A stretch of 64,000 bases of DNA from NCBI GenBank assembly GCA_905197905.1, contig CAJKAP010000011.1, forward strand, positions 20,037 to 84,036. The letters are read 5' to 3'. Source of the stretch: an uncultured Sutterella sp. (GTDB lineage Bacteria > Pseudomonadota > Gammaproteobacteria > Burkholderiales > Burkholderiaceae_F). The notes under the pieces were generated by a model. The model had not been told where the DNA came from. It ran no database searches and was given only the letters and a program-made list of their open reading frames with translations. Position numbers and translations under genes: made by a program. How positions within the stretch are numbered: the stretch's first letter is position 1; each line of letters starts with the position of its first letter. This document shows positions 16,758 through 27,575 of this stretch, in pieces.

Positions 16758-17204
16758 TTATTTTTTCCCAGTGGAACCAAAGCCACCCGCACCACGATCG
16801 GATGTGGCAAAGTCATCGACCTCATTAAATTCCACTTGCTTCACAGGAATAACGACCAATTGAGCCAAGCGTTCAAAGGGTTCGAGCACAAACGTTTCCG
16901 TGCCACGATTCCAGGTGGAAATCATCAATTCGCCCTGGTAGTCGCTATCAATTAAGCCCACCAAGTTGCCAAGCACGATCCCTTTTTTGTGACCCAAACC
17001 AGAGCGCGGGAGAATCACAGCGGCGTAGTTAGGATCGGCCAAATGAATGGCAAGCCCCGTATGCACTAACTTCGTTTCACCAGGCTTAATTTCAAGCGGT
17101 TCATCAAGCAAGGCACGCAAATCCAACCCGGCAGAGCCCGTGGTGGCGTAGTGAGGCAAATATTCGCGGACGCGTTCGTCCAAGACTTTTAAATCAACTT
17201 TCAT
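16758..17204 (-). CDS. dut: Deoxyuridine 5'-triphosphate nucleotidohydrolase (dUTPase)
   Basis: Trimeric enzyme hydrolysing dUTP to dUMP, keeping uracil out of DNA and feeding dTMP synthesis. 148 residues with all five trimeric dUTPase motifs: [33 protein letters not shown] and the C-terminal [10 protein letters not shown] arm. The ATG at 17204 with AAAGAG upstream gives family length; the open frame runs 22 codons further. It starts 10 bp after the coaBC stop, so the two are co-transcribed. Confidence 0.97.
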   Translation of the reverse strand: MKVDLKVLDERVREYLPHYATTGSAGLDLRALLDEPLEIKPGETKLVHTGLAIHLADPNYAAVILPRSGLGHKKGIVLGNLVGLIDSDYQGELMISTWNRGTETFVLEPFERLAQLVVIPVKQVEFNEVDDFATSDRGAGGFGSTGKK

Positions 17205-17214
17205 GGTGTTCTCT

Positions 17215-18417
17215 TTAGGAGTTGTGTGAGGTGAGTGCCTGACCGAGTCGGGCGACAACGGCGCGCGCAATGGTCAATTTGTCGGCAGGACCGACGCTTT
17301 CTGCGCTATTGGCATCAACCAAGAGCACCGTATTATAGTCGTTACCGAGCGCTTCACGAGCAAGGTTAGCAACCACAAAGGCGCAACCCTTTTTGAGGCA
17401 TTTCTCGCGCGCATAGTTTTCAATATCCGTGGCTTCTGCGGCAAAACCCACGCAAAAGGGCGCCTTTTCGCGCTTGGCTACCGTGGCAAGAATGTCGGCA
17501 TTTTCAGCAAAGTGTAGTTCTGGCGCTTTGCCGTCCACCTTTTTCCACTTACCCTGAATCGCATTTTCAACGTGCCAGTCTGCAACAGCAGCAACGCCAA
17601 TAAAGGCGTCCGCAGGATCGCTATCTAAAACCGATTCCACCGCTTCTAGCATCTGTGCGGCGCTTGCCACATCGTGGCGTGTGACGCCTTCAGGCGTGCG
17701 AAGGGAGACGGGACCGGAAATAAGCGTGACACGAGCTCCAGCGGCGCGTGCTGCTTCCGCAATGGCAAAACCTTGTTTGCCTGACGAGCGGTTCGTGATA
17801 CCACGCACATCGTCAATCGCTTCATAGGTGGGACCGGCCGTTACCACAACGTGACGCCCAGCGAGCACTTGAGGCGTGCCCCAATGACGAATACGCGTGA
17901 GAATGTCAGGGAGCGCCATCATACGTCCTGCACCCACGTCACCACAGGCTTGCTCGCCCTCAACAGGACCCGCAAATGCCACGCCGTCAGCCTTGAGTTG
18001 CGCCACGTTGCGTTGCGTAGCAGGGTTACTCCACATATAGCGGTTCATGGCGGGGACGATGAGAATAGGGGAGCGACGCGCAAGAATCAAGGTCGAGACC
18101 AAATCATCGGCAATACCGTGTGCTGCCTTGGCGATGATATTCGCAGTGGCTGGCATCACGACTAAGAGGTCGGTTTGCTGATTAATGTCGATGTGCGGCA
18201 TTCCACCCTGACCATCGTGATGCCACTCAGTGAGCGCAACAGGATTCCCTGAGAGCGTCTCAAAGGTGAGTGGCGTCACAAATTCGGTGGCGTGCGCTGT
18301 CATCGCTACGCGTACGGTGTAGCCTTCTTTACGAAGGGCACGAACGAGTTCGCAGGCTTTATAAACCGCGATCCCGCCAGTGAGCGCGAGCGTAATGTTT
18401 TCAATGGGCTTAGTCAT
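17215..18417 (-). CDS. coaBC: Bifunctional phosphopantothenoylcysteine synthetase/decarboxylase
   Basis: Two steps of coenzyme A synthesis: CoaB couples 4'-phosphopantothenate to cysteine with CTP, CoaC decarboxylates the product using FMN. 400 residues. The N-terminal CoaC flavoprotein domain has catalytic H75 (MPHIDI) and C158 ([12 protein letters not shown]), the same numbers as in E. coli; the C-terminal CoaB domain begins near residue 185 ([17 protein letters not shown]) and includes GKWKK. The ATG at 18417 gives family length; a further ATG 13 codons upstream lacks a ribosome-binding site. Confidence 0.96.
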   Translation of the reverse strand: MTKPIENITLALTGGIAVYKACELVRALRKEGYTVRVAMTAHATEFVTPLTFETLSGNPVALTEWHHDGQGGMPHIDINQQTDLLVVMPATANIIAKAAHGIADDLVSTLILARRSPILIVPAMNRYMWSNPATQRNVAQLKADGVAFAGPVEGEQACGDVGAGRMMALPDILTRIRHWGTPQVLAGRHVVVTAGPTYEAIDDVRGITNRSSGKQGFAIAEAARAAGARVTLISGPVSLRTPEGVTRHDVASAAQMLEAVESVLDSDPADAFIGVAAVADWHVENAIQGKWKKVDGKAPELHFAENADILATVAKREKAPFCVGFAAEATDIENYAREKCLKKGCAFVVANLAREALGNDYNTVLLVDANSAESVGPADKLTIARAVVARLGQALTSHNS

Positions 18418-18540
18418 AAAGCGTTTTTCTTCTTGAAAAGAATCTAGTCTCACCATTGTACTGTGGTTTCTGCTGAGAAAACCGCCACACTTCTCTCCCG
18501 ATCGGTTTTCCCGTTAGGAAACGTTAATGGACTTTCCCAA

Positions 18541-18575
18541 AAGAAATGAGGCCACGATGCTGACATCGTGACCTC
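18541..18575 (-). terminator. Intrinsic terminator of the Kef-type antiporter gene
   Basis: Stem formed by GAGG-CACGATG and CATCGTG-CCTC, loop about 4 nt, followed on the minus strand by ATTTCTTTT. Confidence 0.75.
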
Positions 18576-18595
18576 GAAAGGAACAGTCCTTCTTT

Positions 18596-20356
18596 TTAGG
18601 AAGCAGGCGTTGCTTCAGCTGGCTTTTCCGTTGGCACTGGTTTCCCCACAGGGACGCCAGCGGGCTTACCAGAGGTGAGCGACACACGGATCGATTCAGC
18701 AGCCGAGCGCATAGCGGCTTCGCGGCTGTTGATGAAGGTAAGGTTTGGCTGCTGCGGGAGTTCTTCCCAAATGCCAGGATCCTTACAGACAAGCGTAATC
18801 GGCAAATCGCGATTGAGCGTATGCGCGATTTCTACCATACGCAACGCATCCGTCGTGTTATCAAAGAGCACCAATTGACGTGCGTGGAGCAAACGAGCAT
18901 TGATCAAGGTTTGCGGATCAGTGGGTTCGCCCACAATGATGCCATAGCCTTCGCTCGTGAGCTTATCAGCGATATCGTGGTGCTGCATGATTGCCACGAG
19001 CGGCACTTCTGCAGCGTGCAACTGTTCGATCAAGTAGACAGCAGAGGGCGATTCGCCAATAACCACCACAGGTTCTTTATGCGCTTCCGCGGTTTCTTCA
19101 GAGAGCACCTTGAAGGGACCTTCACGCAAATTGGCTTGGCGTACCCACTCCCAACGCTTCATCATCAAGGCTTTCATCTTCGGGATGAGCGAGAAGGCCA
19201 CTGGGTTCAAGGCAATGGACAAAATGGCCGCGCCCACAATCAAATTCACCGCATAGTCATCCGCCAAGTCGAGCTGCTGGGCTTGCACCACCAAAATGAA
19301 CGAGAATTCCCCGATCTGCGCCAAGGCGGCCGAGACGGTGAAGGAGGTGTGAAGCGGGTAGCGCAGTAAGTGCACCAGAGCGAACGCCACAGCGGCCTTA
19401 CCGAGCATGATAATAAGGAGCACGGTGAGCACCTTGAAGGGCGCGTCAATCAAAATGTGCCAGTCAAAGAGCATCCCCACACCGACGAAGAAGAGCACCG
19501 AGAAGGCGTCCTGGAAGGGGAGGGTTTCTGTTGCAGCACGGTGAGAGAAACTCGACTCACGCATCACAGCGCCAGCGAAGAATGCACCCAAGGCGAAACT
19601 TACGTGGAAGATGTTCGCAGCACCATAAGCCACGCCCACGGCAATGGCCAAAATAAAGAGGGTGAAGAGTTCTCGCGAGCCCGTACGTGCGACTTCACTC
19701 AAAGCCCACGGAAGGAGACGCTTCCCAACGATCAACATCACGGCGGCAAAGGCACTCACGTTAAAGACCGTGACCCCAATTTGCCAGAAGATTTCCTTGG
19801 CGCTAGCGGGACCACCACTGCCACCCACAAGGCCAGCAACGACAGGCAAGAGCACCAAGATCAACACCGTTGCGATATCTTCGACAACGAGCCAGCCCAC
19901 GGCGATCTGACCGTCCATGGAATTCAAGATCCCACGCACTTCAAGAGCTTTAATCAGCACCACAGTCGACGCGCAAGATAAACACATCCCTAAGACTAAC
20001 GCTTCACCCCATTTCCAATCCCAAATAAAGTGAGCGGCAAGACCCCCAAGGAGAGTCGCAAAGAACATCTGGAGCACAGCCCCAGGTACGGCAATGCCTT
20101 TGACTTTTAAGAGGTCTTTAAACGAGAAATGCAAGCCCACCCCGAACATCAAGAGCATCACCCCGATTTCGGAGAGCTGTCCTGCAAGGGCTGGGTCGGC
20201 ATAAACGCCAGGCGTGTATTTACCCGCCGCAATCCCGGCGAGCAAGTACCCGACAAGCGGAGGAGCACGGAAAAAACGTTCTGCGATAAAGCCAAAAATG
20301 AGGGCGAGCGAGAACGCAATAACGAGAGTGGAAATAAGGGGTAAGGAGTGTTCCAT
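18596..20356 (-). CDS. ybaL: Kef/YbaL-type monovalent cation:proton antiporter with altered RCK domain
   Basis: Inner-membrane CPA2-family transporter, probably K+ or Na+/H+ exchange. 586 residues: about 12 membrane segments over residues 1-395 including PPLVGYLLAGI, VGWLVVEDI and SFALGAFFAG, then a cytoplasmic RCK_N-like domain (about 420-540). The match to E. coli YbaL runs through the whole membrane part. In the RCK domain the dinucleotide motif GxGxxG is replaced (VVIGESPSAVY), so NAD(H) binding is doubtful. The C-terminal 35 residues are Pro/Lys-rich and unusual. No clear ribosome-binding site precedes the ATG. Confidence 0.88.
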   Translation of the reverse strand: MEHSLPLISTLVIAFSLALIFGFIAERFFRAPPLVGYLLAGIAAGKYTPGVYADPALAGQLSEIGVMLLMFGVGLHFSFKDLLKVKGIAVPGAVLQMFFATLLGGLAAHFIWDWKWGEALVLGMCLSCASTVVLIKALEVRGILNSMDGQIAVGWLVVEDIATVLILVLLPVVAGLVGGSGGPASAKEIFWQIGVTVFNVSAFAAVMLIVGKRLLPWALSEVARTGSRELFTLFILAIAVGVAYGAANIFHVSFALGAFFAGAVMRESSFSHRAATETLPFQDAFSVLFFVGVGMLFDWHILIDAPFKVLTVLLIIMLGKAAVAFALVHLLRYPLHTSFTVSAALAQIGEFSFILVVQAQQLDLADDYAVNLIVGAAILSIALNPVAFSLIPKMKALMMKRWEWVRQANLREGPFKVLSEETAEAHKEPVVVIGESPSAVYLIEQLHAAEVPLVAIMQHHDIADKLTSEGYGIIVGEPTDPQTLINARLLHARQLVLFDNTTDALRMVEIAHTLNRDLPITLVCKDPGIWEELPQQPNLTFINSREAAMRSAAESIRVSLTSGKPAGVPVGKPVPTEKPAEATPAS

Positions 20357-20514
20357 AGGGGTATTTTTTTCTTAGGGTGAGAGAGTGGAAAAAATCTCCT
20401 ACTTGGATAAAAAAGGTAGGTCTTTTTATTATGTCAAAAATTGGTTTTCTAAGGGGAAACGAGAGGGTTGAAAAACTGCTTAGACCAAAAGAATTTTTTG
20501 TTGGATTTTGTAGA

Positions 20515-20555
20515 CAAAAAAGTGCGCCATCTCTCACCGAGGAGAAATGGCGCAC
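20515..20555 (-). terminator. Intrinsic terminator of the ribF-ileS-lspA operon
   Basis: Stem GTGCGCCAT / ATGGCGCAC enclosing an inner CTC/GAG pairing, followed by TTTTTT on the minus strand. Confidence 0.9.
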
Positions 20556-20587
20556 GGGAGTGACTTTTTCAGTCTAACTTCGGGCTT

Positions 20588-21127
20588 TTAGCGCTTACGA
20601 GCCTTCGTGCCTCTTGATCTCACCCCTCGGATCTCATCGAGCACGAGAAGTGCCGCGCCAATGCAAATCACCGTATCTGCCACATTAAAGGCAGGCCAAT
20701 GCATTCCATTGACATAAAAGTCGAGAAAGTCGATCACATAGCCACGCATCACGCGGTCGATCAAATTTCCCGCCGCGCCCGAGACGATAAAGGCAAGCGA
20801 CAAACTAAAGAGGTTATAAGTGCTATAGCGCCAGAGGAGTCGCACCATGACGACAATCACAATGGCAGCGAGAATTCCGAAGAACCCAACTTGCCAACCG
20901 CCAGCTTGTGCCAAGAAGGAGAAGGCTGCACCACGGTTAAAAGCTAACACGAGGTTAAAGCCAGGGAACACAGGGAGCACTTGGCCCGGGGCAAAGATTT
21001 TGGCCACGTACCACTTACTCCACTGGTCTAGCACGAGGAGCACAAAGGCAATCCCCATCCAGAGCAGAAATTTCCCCACATTCACTTGGGCAGCTGGGCG
21101 AAGGGTTGACGACATTTGGTTCTTCAT
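20588..21127 (-). CDS. lspA: Lipoprotein signal peptidase (signal peptidase II)
   Basis: Inner-membrane aspartic protease removing signal peptides from prolipoproteins. 179 residues, four membrane segments, with the two catalytic Asp motifs GNLIDR and FNVADT and the conserved FNRGAAFS. It begins 13 bp after ileS, the standard ileS-lspA pairing. Confidence 0.97.
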   Translation of the reverse strand: MKNQMSSTLRPAAQVNVGKFLLWMGIAFVLLVLDQWSKWYVAKIFAPGQVLPVFPGFNLVLAFNRGAAFSFLAQAGGWQVGFFGILAAIVIVVMVRLLWRYSTYNLFSLSLAFIVSGAAGNLIDRVMRGYVIDFLDFYVNGMHWPAFNVADTVICIGAALLVLDEIRGVRSRGTKARKR

Positions 21128-21140
21128 CCAAAGTTAAACA

Positions 21141-24014
21141 TTAAGCAAAGAGACGCTTTTCACCACTACCGAAGAGGTTACTCACGCAACGCGGGCAAAG
21201 CGTCGGGTGTTCGGCATTGCTGCCAACGCCCGGCACATAGTGCCAGCAACGAGCGCACTTCTGTTCGGAAGAGACGGAGACCGTCAAGTGCGTTTCAGCG
21301 TCTGCACTCTTGACGAGTTCCACAGCGCTCACAATCATCACAAAGCGGAGCTCGTCGCCCAAGCTTGCGAGATCGTCATAGAGTTCGCCTGCGGCTTCGA
21401 TGCGAGCATTAGCCTGCAAGGAAGAACCCAAGGCGTTCTTTTCACGCTGCTCTTCGATCGTCTTTTGCAAATCAGCGCGAACGGCACGAATACGAGCCCA
21501 CTTAGCGAGGAGCGCATCAGCACCCTTCACTTCGGGGAGCGGTTCAAACTTTTCGGCAAAGATCGAACCCACTTCGTTCGGGGAGAAGATCGCGAAAGCT
21601 TCTTCAGCCGTGAAGGAGAGGATCGGAGCCATTAAGCGCAAGAACGACTTCGTGATGTAGTAGAGCGCCGTCTGGGCAGAGCGACGAGCCTTGGAGTCAG
21701 GAGCCGTCGTGTAGAGACGGTCCTTCAAGACGTCAAGGTAGAAGCCACCCAAATCGGTTGCGGCAAAGGTCTGCAGCAAGTTCACCACATTGTGGAAGCG
21801 GAACTCTTTGTATTCAGCCAAAACGGACTTCTGGAAGTCTTCGGCATAAGCGAGCGCCCAACGATCCAACTCGGCCAACTCTTCCACAGGAAGCGCATCC
21901 TTCTTCGGATCGAAGTCAGAGGTATTGGCGAGCAAGAAGCGCAACGTGTTACGCAAACGACGATAGCTTTCCACCACACGCTTCAAAATCGTCTGACCTA
22001 AGCGAAGTTCGCCAGAGTAGTCAGTCGAACCCACCCAAAGACGCAAGATTTCAGCACCGAATTTTTCGCTGATTTCCTGCGGACGGACGATGTTGCCCTT
22101 CGACTTCGACATCTTTTCGCCCTTTTCGTCCACGACAAAGCCGTGGGTGAGCAACTGGTTGTACGGCGCACGGCCATACATCATCGTGCTCGTCAAGAGC
22201 GAGGAGTGGAACCAACCGCGGTGCTGGTCGGATCCTTCCAAGTAGAGGTCAGCTGGCCAGCTCAAGAGATCCTTGTGGCTACCCTTCAAGACTGTGTAGT
22301 GCGTGACACCAGAGTCAAACCACACGTCAAGAATGTCGGTAGAGCGCACGTAGTCCTTAGCTTCGTCAGCCGGCAAGAAATCTTCCACCTTAGCGCGAGC
22401 CCAGACTTCGATACCTTCCTTTTCCACCATGGCGATGACCTTGTCGAGCATCTCGAAGGTCTTCGGGTGCAATTCACCCGTCGTCTTGTGAAGGAAGAAG
22501 GGAAGCGGCACACCCCAGTTACGCTGACGGGAAATACACCAGTCAGGGCGGTTTTCAATCATCGAGTAGAGACGATTGATACCCCAGGCAGGGAAGAACT
22601 TCGTGTTCTTCACACCTTCCAAGGCTTTTTCGCGAAGCGTGTGTTCCGGAGTCGGCGTATTAAGGACGCCCTTCGTATCGGCGTTAGGCGCATCCATGCG
22701 GATGAACCACTGATTCGTTGCGCGATAGATGAGCGGCGTCTTGTGACGCCAGCAGTGCATGTAGCTGTGACCCATACGGCCGTGAGCCAATAGGCTGCCA
22801 GCAAGGATCATCGCTTCGATGATCTTGGGCTGAGCATCCCAAATGAGCATGCCACCAAAGAGCGGCATATCCTTGGCGTAGTGACCGTCACCTTCGACTG
22901 GCGTCAAGATGTCTTCATTCGTGAAGCCATTGTTCTTGCACGAAATAAAGTCGTCCATACCGTAGGCCGGTGCCGAGTGCACAATACCCGTACCCGTCGT
23001 CGTATCGACGTAGTCGGCTAAGAACACAGGCGAGATGCGCTGATACCACGGATCCAAATTCCAGAGCGGGTGGTGGAAGCGCACATGATCAAGTTCCACG
23101 CCCTTGGCCTTGCCAACGACAGTCCCCTTCTTGCCATAGCGCTGCAGAGCGTCAGCCATCAAGCTTTCTGCGAGAATGAGCAAACGATCCCCAATATCGA
23201 CCAAAACGTAATCCACCTCCGGATTGACGTTCAAGGCCTGATTGCTCGGGATGGTCCACGGTGTCGTGGTCCAAATCACCACAGCAACGGGCTTGGTGAG
23301 TTCAGCACCAAAGCTCTTTGCCACACGATCCTTATCGGCATCGTCGAGTTCAAAAGCGACGTCGATCACATAGCTTTCAACGTCCTTATATTCCACTTCC
23401 GCTTCAGCCAAGGCGGACTGGCAGTCAAAACACCAGTTCACCGGCTTCAGACCACGGTAAACGTAGCCCTTTTCCATGACGTCTTTCAGAACACGGATTT
23501 CATCGGCTTCGTTGGAGTGGTTCATCGTGCGGTAGGGATTGTCCCAGAAACCCAACACACCCAAACGTTTGAAGTCTGCTAACTGAAGCAAACTCTGTTC
23601 CATGGCGTAGGCGCGAGCCAAACGTTGTGTTTCGTCGACCGGTAAATTCTTACCGTGCATTTTTTCGATTTGCACTTCAATCGGCATCCCGTGGCAGTCC
23701 CAACCAGGAACGTACGGTGCGAGATAACCTTCAAGAAGTTTTTCCTTCAAGATCATGTCTTTCAAGATCTTGTTGACGGCGTGACCCACGTGAATCGTGC
23801 CGTTGGCATACGGCGGACCGTCATGAAGGATGAATTTTTTGGCGTCACGGCGCGCATCAATGATGCGTTCATAAAGATGCTGATCTTCCCAAGCCTTAAT
23901 CCAGCCTGGTTCGCGCTGAGCGAGGTTACCACGCATGGGGAATGGGGTATCCGGTAAGTTCAAAGGATACTTTTTAGAATCGGCGTCATTAGCCGTTTTG
24001 GCGACATTTGCCAT
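21141..24014 (-). CDS. ileS: Isoleucyl-tRNA synthetase
   Basis: Class I aminoacyl-tRNA synthetase charging tRNA-Ile. 957 residues. The HIGH-type motif is HVGH (75-78), KMSKS lies near residue 635 ([10 protein letters not shown]), the CP1 editing domain lies between, and the C-terminal zinc site is C920, C923, C940 and C943. AGGAG is placed 8 nt before the ATG. ribF ends 70 bp upstream on the same strand; lspA follows. Confidence 0.98.
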   Translation of the reverse strand: MANVAKTANDADSKKYPLNLPDTPFPMRGNLAQREPGWIKAWEDQHLYERIIDARRDAKKFILHDGPPYANGTIHVGHAVNKILKDMILKEKLLEGYLAPYVPGWDCHGMPIEVQIEKMHGKNLPVDETQRLARAYAMEQSLLQLADFKRLGVLGFWDNPYRTMNHSNEADEIRVLKDVMEKGYVYRGLKPVNWCFDCQSALAEAEVEYKDVESYVIDVAFELDDADKDRVAKSFGAELTKPVAVVIWTTTPWTIPSNQALNVNPEVDYVLVDIGDRLLILAESLMADALQRYGKKGTVVGKAKGVELDHVRFHHPLWNLDPWYQRISPVFLADYVDTTTGTGIVHSAPAYGMDDFISCKNNGFTNEDILTPVEGDGHYAKDMPLFGGMLIWDAQPKIIEAMILAGSLLAHGRMGHSYMHCWRHKTPLIYRATNQWFIRMDAPNADTKGVLNTPTPEHTLREKALEGVKNTKFFPAWGINRLYSMIENRPDWCISRQRNWGVPLPFFLHKTTGELHPKTFEMLDKVIAMVEKEGIEVWARAKVEDFLPADEAKDYVRSTDILDVWFDSGVTHYTVLKGSHKDLLSWPADLYLEGSDQHRGWFHSSLLTSTMMYGRAPYNQLLTHGFVVDEKGEKMSKSKGNIVRPQEISEKFGAEILRLWVGSTDYSGELRLGQTILKRVVESYRRLRNTLRFLLANTSDFDPKKDALPVEELAELDRWALAYAEDFQKSVLAEYKEFRFHNVVNLLQTFAATDLGGFYLDVLKDRLYTTAPDSKARRSAQTALYYITKSFLRLMAPILSFTAEEAFAIFSPNEVGSIFAEKFEPLPEVKGADALLAKWARIRAVRADLQKTIEEQREKNALGSSLQANARIEAAGELYDDLASLGDELRFVMIVSAVELVKSADAETHLTVSVSSEQKCARCWHYVPGVGSNAEHPTLCPRCVSNLFGSGEKRLFA

Positions 24015-24084
24015 GATGTAATCTCCTGGCCCCCTCGGGCTCTTCAGTTGATTGTAGTTGGCGTGCTCTTTAAAACCGTCCTAA

Positions 24085-25047
24085 CTATTGGACTGAGTCG
24101 CCCGGTAAGGGGCAGCCCAGAATCCGACGAGCACGAGAGGCATCGGATTCGATCGCGGCTCGAAGTTCCTCGAGCCCAGAAAACTTTTTCTCTCCACGCA
24201 GGCGTTCCACGAATTCGACCTCAACGATGCGACCATACGCATCGCCCTTCCAGTCAAAGACGTTCGTCTCTAGCAAATAGCGCCCGTCTGAGGCGACGGT
24301 CGGCTTTCTGCCAATGGAGGCCACACCGTTTAAGGTTGCGTGTCCTAAGCCCTTCACGCGCACAGCAAAAACACCATGCACCGCGGGGTGCGAATGCGAT
24401 CCCGGCGGAATCGGTGCCATATTAAGCGTGGGGAACCCAAGCGTACGACCGAGTTCTGCACCATGAATGACGCGCCCCGTCATGCTGTAGGGGCGACCCA
24501 ACATTTGGGCTGCCTCGTAGAGGTTGCCTTCAGCTAAGACTTGGCGAATGCGAGATGAACTGATGCGAGCCGTTTCATGAAAGAGCATCGGCTGCACAAA
24601 GACTTCAAAGGGATGCGTTTTACTCATCGCTTCGAGCGTTTCCACGCTCCCTTTGCGATCGCTCCCAAAGCGGAAGTCTTCCCCGACGGTCATCCAGAAC
24701 GTATCGAGCCCATCAATCAGAATGTCTTTGACAAAGGCTTCTGCGGTGAGGCTCGCCAAAGAATGACGAAAGGGGAGAATGTAGATGCGTTCAATCCCTG
24801 TGGCGAGAATACGCAACACTTTGTCGTAGAGCGTGGAGATGCGAGCAACCTCACCACCGTGACCAAAGAAATCTTTGGGGTGGGGCTCAAAGGTCACAAC
24901 CGAAGGCACAAGACCACGTTCATGGGCTGCCTGACAGACCATGCGTAGGAGGCTTTGATGCCCAAGATGGACGCCGTCAAAGTTGCCAATGGCAATAGCA
25001 GACGGGCGCTTTAAGAGCGCAGGAGGTAAACCGCGAAAAACACGCAT
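24085..25047 (-). CDS. ribF: Bifunctional riboflavin kinase / FAD synthetase
   Basis: Makes FMN from riboflavin and FAD from FMN. 320 residues: an N-terminal nucleotidyltransferase domain (GNFDGVHLGHQSLL at about 22-35; ISSSRIRQ near 163) and a C-terminal flavokinase domain (GRTLGFPTLNM near 200). First gene of the ribF-ileS-lspA group. I looked for an FMN riboswitch upstream and saw none. Confidence 0.97.
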   Translation of the reverse strand: MRVFRGLPPALLKRPSAIAIGNFDGVHLGHQSLLRMVCQAAHERGLVPSVVTFEPHPKDFFGHGGEVARISTLYDKVLRILATGIERIYILPFRHSLASLTAEAFVKDILIDGLDTFWMTVGEDFRFGSDRKGSVETLEAMSKTHPFEVFVQPMLFHETARISSSRIRQVLAEGNLYEAAQMLGRPYSMTGRVIHGAELGRTLGFPTLNMAPIPPGSHSHPAVHGVFAVRVKGLGHATLNGVASIGRKPTVASDGRYLLETNVFDWKGDAYGRIVEVEFVERLRGEKKFSGLEELRAAIESDASRARRILGCPLPGDSVQ

Positions 25048-25330
25048 TTGTTCGACAAAAGTTAAAAAACAGAAGTGTGAGATTTCTGATTATACGGAAT
25101 TTCACGGGAAAAACCCTACCTCTAGGTAAAATTAACGATAGAATGAGGCGGACTTAGCGCCTCATTGATGGAAAAAGAGGTGAAACTTTCGCCGATTGGG
25201 TGAAAAAATCCTCTTTCTCCTCTGGAATCGCTTCATCGTGGGCGGTTTTTCTTTTTTCTAGGAAACCGCTTCAATGCTTTGCTCATCGCGATGACGGTGA
25301 GCACCACCAAGAAAAAAGGGGAAGGTAAGA
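25048..25330. promoter_or_regulatory. Divergent promoter region between ribF and purN
   Basis: 283 bp without a gene. It holds a 9-bp inverted repeat, AATGAGGCG at 25142-25150 and its complement at 25158-25166, without a T run. No recognised riboswitch. Confidence 0.45.
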
Positions 25331-25999
25331 GTGAAAAACATTGTGATTTTGATCTCTGGTCGAGGGAGCAATTTCGAGGCGATTCTGCGCACGGCACGCG
25401 AAGAAGATTGGCTCACGAACTGCGGCGCCCGTATTGCAGCGGTGATTAGTAATCGTCCTGACGCCAAGGGCCTTGAAACCGCACGTGACAATGGTATTGA
25501 AGCCGTCGCGATTGATCACAAAGCATTCCCCTCACGTGAAGCCTTTGATGAAGCGCTCGCAGAAAAAGTGGCCTCTTACAACCCTGATGTGGTGGTCTTG
25601 GCAGGCTTTATGCGCATTCTGACAGAAGGCTTTGTGCGCCAGTTTGAAGGTCGACTCCTCAATATTCACCCCGCGATTTTGCCCCTTTTCCCTGGGCTTG
25701 ATACTCATCAGCGCGCAATTGATGCGGGTTGCCGCGTACATGGCTCAACCGTGCACTTTGTGAGTCCGGTGCTAGACGGAGGTGCGATTATTGGTCAGGC
25801 GATTGTGCCGATTTTGCCCTCTGACGACGCCGACACGCTTGCGCATCGAGGGCTCGTCTACGAACATCAGCTCTATCCGCGCTGTGTGCGTGCCTTGATT
25901 GAGGGTCGCATTCGCTTAGAAAACGGTAAGTGCGTCTGCGACGATAAGACGGCACTGGAATTAACGATTTTTGGAGAGGGTGAAACCGCTCACGAATGA
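25331..25999 (+). CDS. purN: Phosphoribosylglycinamide formyltransferase
   Basis: Transfers a formyl group from 10-formyl-THF to GAR in de novo purine synthesis. 222 residues. Active-site residues N111 and H113 (NIHPAILPLFPG) and D149 (VLDGG) are present. It starts with GTG, preceded by GGGGAAGG; no ATG fits the N-terminal motif MKNIVILISGRGSNF. rsmB follows 42 bp later. Confidence 0.96.
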   Translation: MKNIVILISGRGSNFEAILRTAREEDWLTNCGARIAAVISNRPDAKGLETARDNGIEAVAIDHKAFPSREAFDEALAEKVASYNPDVVVLAGFMRILTEGFVRQFEGRLLNIHPAILPLFPGLDTHQRAIDAGCRVHGSTVHFVSPVLDGGAIIGQAIVPILPSDDADTLAHRGLVYEHQLYPRCVRALIEGRIRLENGKCVCDDKTALELTIFGEGETAHE

Positions 26000-26041
26000 G
26001 CGAGTCTCCCCAACCCCAAATAAAAGAGAACGAAAAAAATT

Positions 26042-27508
26042 ATGGCTGAAAATTCTTTCCCCAAGCGTCATGTCTTTGGCCGCCCAAAGACGCGTCGCCC
26101 CACCGATCGCTTTGAACCTAAGCGCACCGAACGTCAACGCGCCGCAAGTAAGCGCCAGCGCGAAGAAGCGCGTCACGGTTTTGCCAAGGGAGATCAGACG
26201 CCTGAAAAGCGTATGGCGCCCTTGCGTCCTGGTCAGGTTCGCATCACGAGTTTGATCGTGGATGAACTTACCCGCGCTTTGAGCGTTATTTTGAAGCTCG
26301 ACGGGCCAGCAGACGTTTTGATGAAGCTCTTCTTTAAGAGTAGCCCGCATCTTGGCGTACGTGACCGTGGTTTGATCGCTGAGGGGATCTACTACGCGCT
26401 TCGCCACTATGCATCCCTTCGCTGGGCAATGCGTCCTGTGCATCCCGATCGTGCGCCACGCTTGGCTGCTTTGGTGACGCTCGCTCGTCAGCACGGGATT
26501 GAAGCCCTTCCGCCCAACTCGATTGGTCGCGAAGAAGGTCCTTTGAAGAACATTTTGGCCGCGAAAATTGAAGACGCGCCCGCTCATGTACGAGCTGAAC
26601 TTCCGCAGTGGCTTTTTGACTTGATTGAAGCGCAGTATGACGACACAGCTGTGCTTTACCCAGCGATGCTCGAAGGCGCTCCGCTTGACTTGCGCGTGAA
26701 CCTTTTGAAGGCTAACCGTGAAGAAGTCTTAGCTGAACTCGAAAAGAACGGCGTGCAAGCCTTTGCAACGCCTTATAGTCCCGATGGGATTCGCCTGCCG
26801 ACAAAACCTGGTCTCACGCAGTGGCCAATCTACAAAGACGGTTTAGTCGATGTGCAGGACGAAGGAAGCCAGCTGATTGCGCGCTTAGTGCATCCGCATC
26901 GTCGTGAAATGATTTGCGACTTCTGCGCTGGCGCTGGTGGTAAGACCTTGGCGATGGGCGCTTTGATGCGCTCGACGGGGCGCCTCTACGCCTTTGATGT
27001 GAACGAAAAGCGTCTGAACGGGATGCTTCCGCGTATGCGTCGCGCGGGCTTGAGTAACGTGCACCCGATTGCGATTCGCAACGAAAAAGATAATCGCGTC
27101 AAGCGCCTCCAAGGGAAGTTTGATCGCGTCTTAATCGATGCGCCTTGCTCTGGGACGGGCACCTTCCGTCGCAATCCTGACTTGAAGTGGCGCCTTTCTC
27201 CTGCGGAAATGGATCGCATCAACGAGATTCAGAAGAACATTTTGGAAGAGGCCTCAAAGCTTGTGAAAGCAGGCGGTCGCCTCGTCTATGCTACGTGCTC
27301 GATGATTCGCCGTGAAAACCAGGATGTGGTGGAAGCTTTCTTAGCGGCTCACCCCGAATGGCATCTTGTGCCAGCGCTTGAAGTGTTGGCGCAGCAGGGC
27401 ATCACTTTTGACCCTGAAGCGGCTAAGCGCTTTGGTGACTACTTCCAGATGCTCCCACACGTGCACAACACCGATGGCTTCTTTGCCGCGGTGCTCGTGA
27501 GAGACTAA
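26042..27508 (+). CDS. rsmB: 16S rRNA (cytosine-5) methyltransferase, RsmB/NOP2 family
   Basis: SAM-dependent m5C methyltransferase, by family expected to act on C967 of 16S rRNA. 488 residues with an arginine/lysine-rich N-terminus (1-60), an SAM-binding loop CDFCAGAGGKT (292-302), the PC motif cysteine C369 (DAPCSGTG) and the catalytic TC motif cysteine C419 (YATCSM). Together with purN it forms a short operon. The exact target is inferred from family and context. Confidence 0.9.
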   Translation: MAENSFPKRHVFGRPKTRRPTDRFEPKRTERQRAASKRQREEARHGFAKGDQTPEKRMAPLRPGQVRITSLIVDELTRALSVILKLDGPADVLMKLFFKSSPHLGVRDRGLIAEGIYYALRHYASLRWAMRPVHPDRAPRLAALVTLARQHGIEALPPNSIGREEGPLKNILAAKIEDAPAHVRAELPQWLFDLIEAQYDDTAVLYPAMLEGAPLDLRVNLLKANREEVLAELEKNGVQAFATPYSPDGIRLPTKPGLTQWPIYKDGLVDVQDEGSQLIARLVHPHRREMICDFCAGAGGKTLAMGALMRSTGRLYAFDVNEKRLNGMLPRMRRAGLSNVHPIAIRNEKDNRVKRLQGKFDRVLIDAPCSGTGTFRRNPDLKWRLSPAEMDRINEIQKNILEEASKLVKAGGRLVYATCSMIRRENQDVVEAFLAAHPEWHLVPALEVLAQQGITFDPEAAKRFGDYFQMLPHVHNTDGFFAAVLVRD

Positions 27509-27532
27509 GCTCTCTACGAACGACATAACAAG

Positions 27533-27575
27533 AAACCCGTGAAGGAAAGTGCTTCTTTCACGGGTTTTGTTTTAT
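27533..27575 (+). terminator. Intrinsic terminator after rsmB
   Basis: 11-bp stem AAACCCGTGAA / TTCACGGGTTT with a 13-nt loop, followed by TTTTGTTTTA. Confidence 0.92.

Noticed and set aside
19370..19981. 203-codon plus-strand frame opposite the Kef-type antiporter
   Set aside because: His/Gln/Glu-rich sequence without known motifs, wholly inside a clear gene on the other strand.
25048..25330. Possible FMN riboswitch upstream of ribF
   Set aside because: The conserved RFN core is not visible; only a simple 9-bp hairpin is present.
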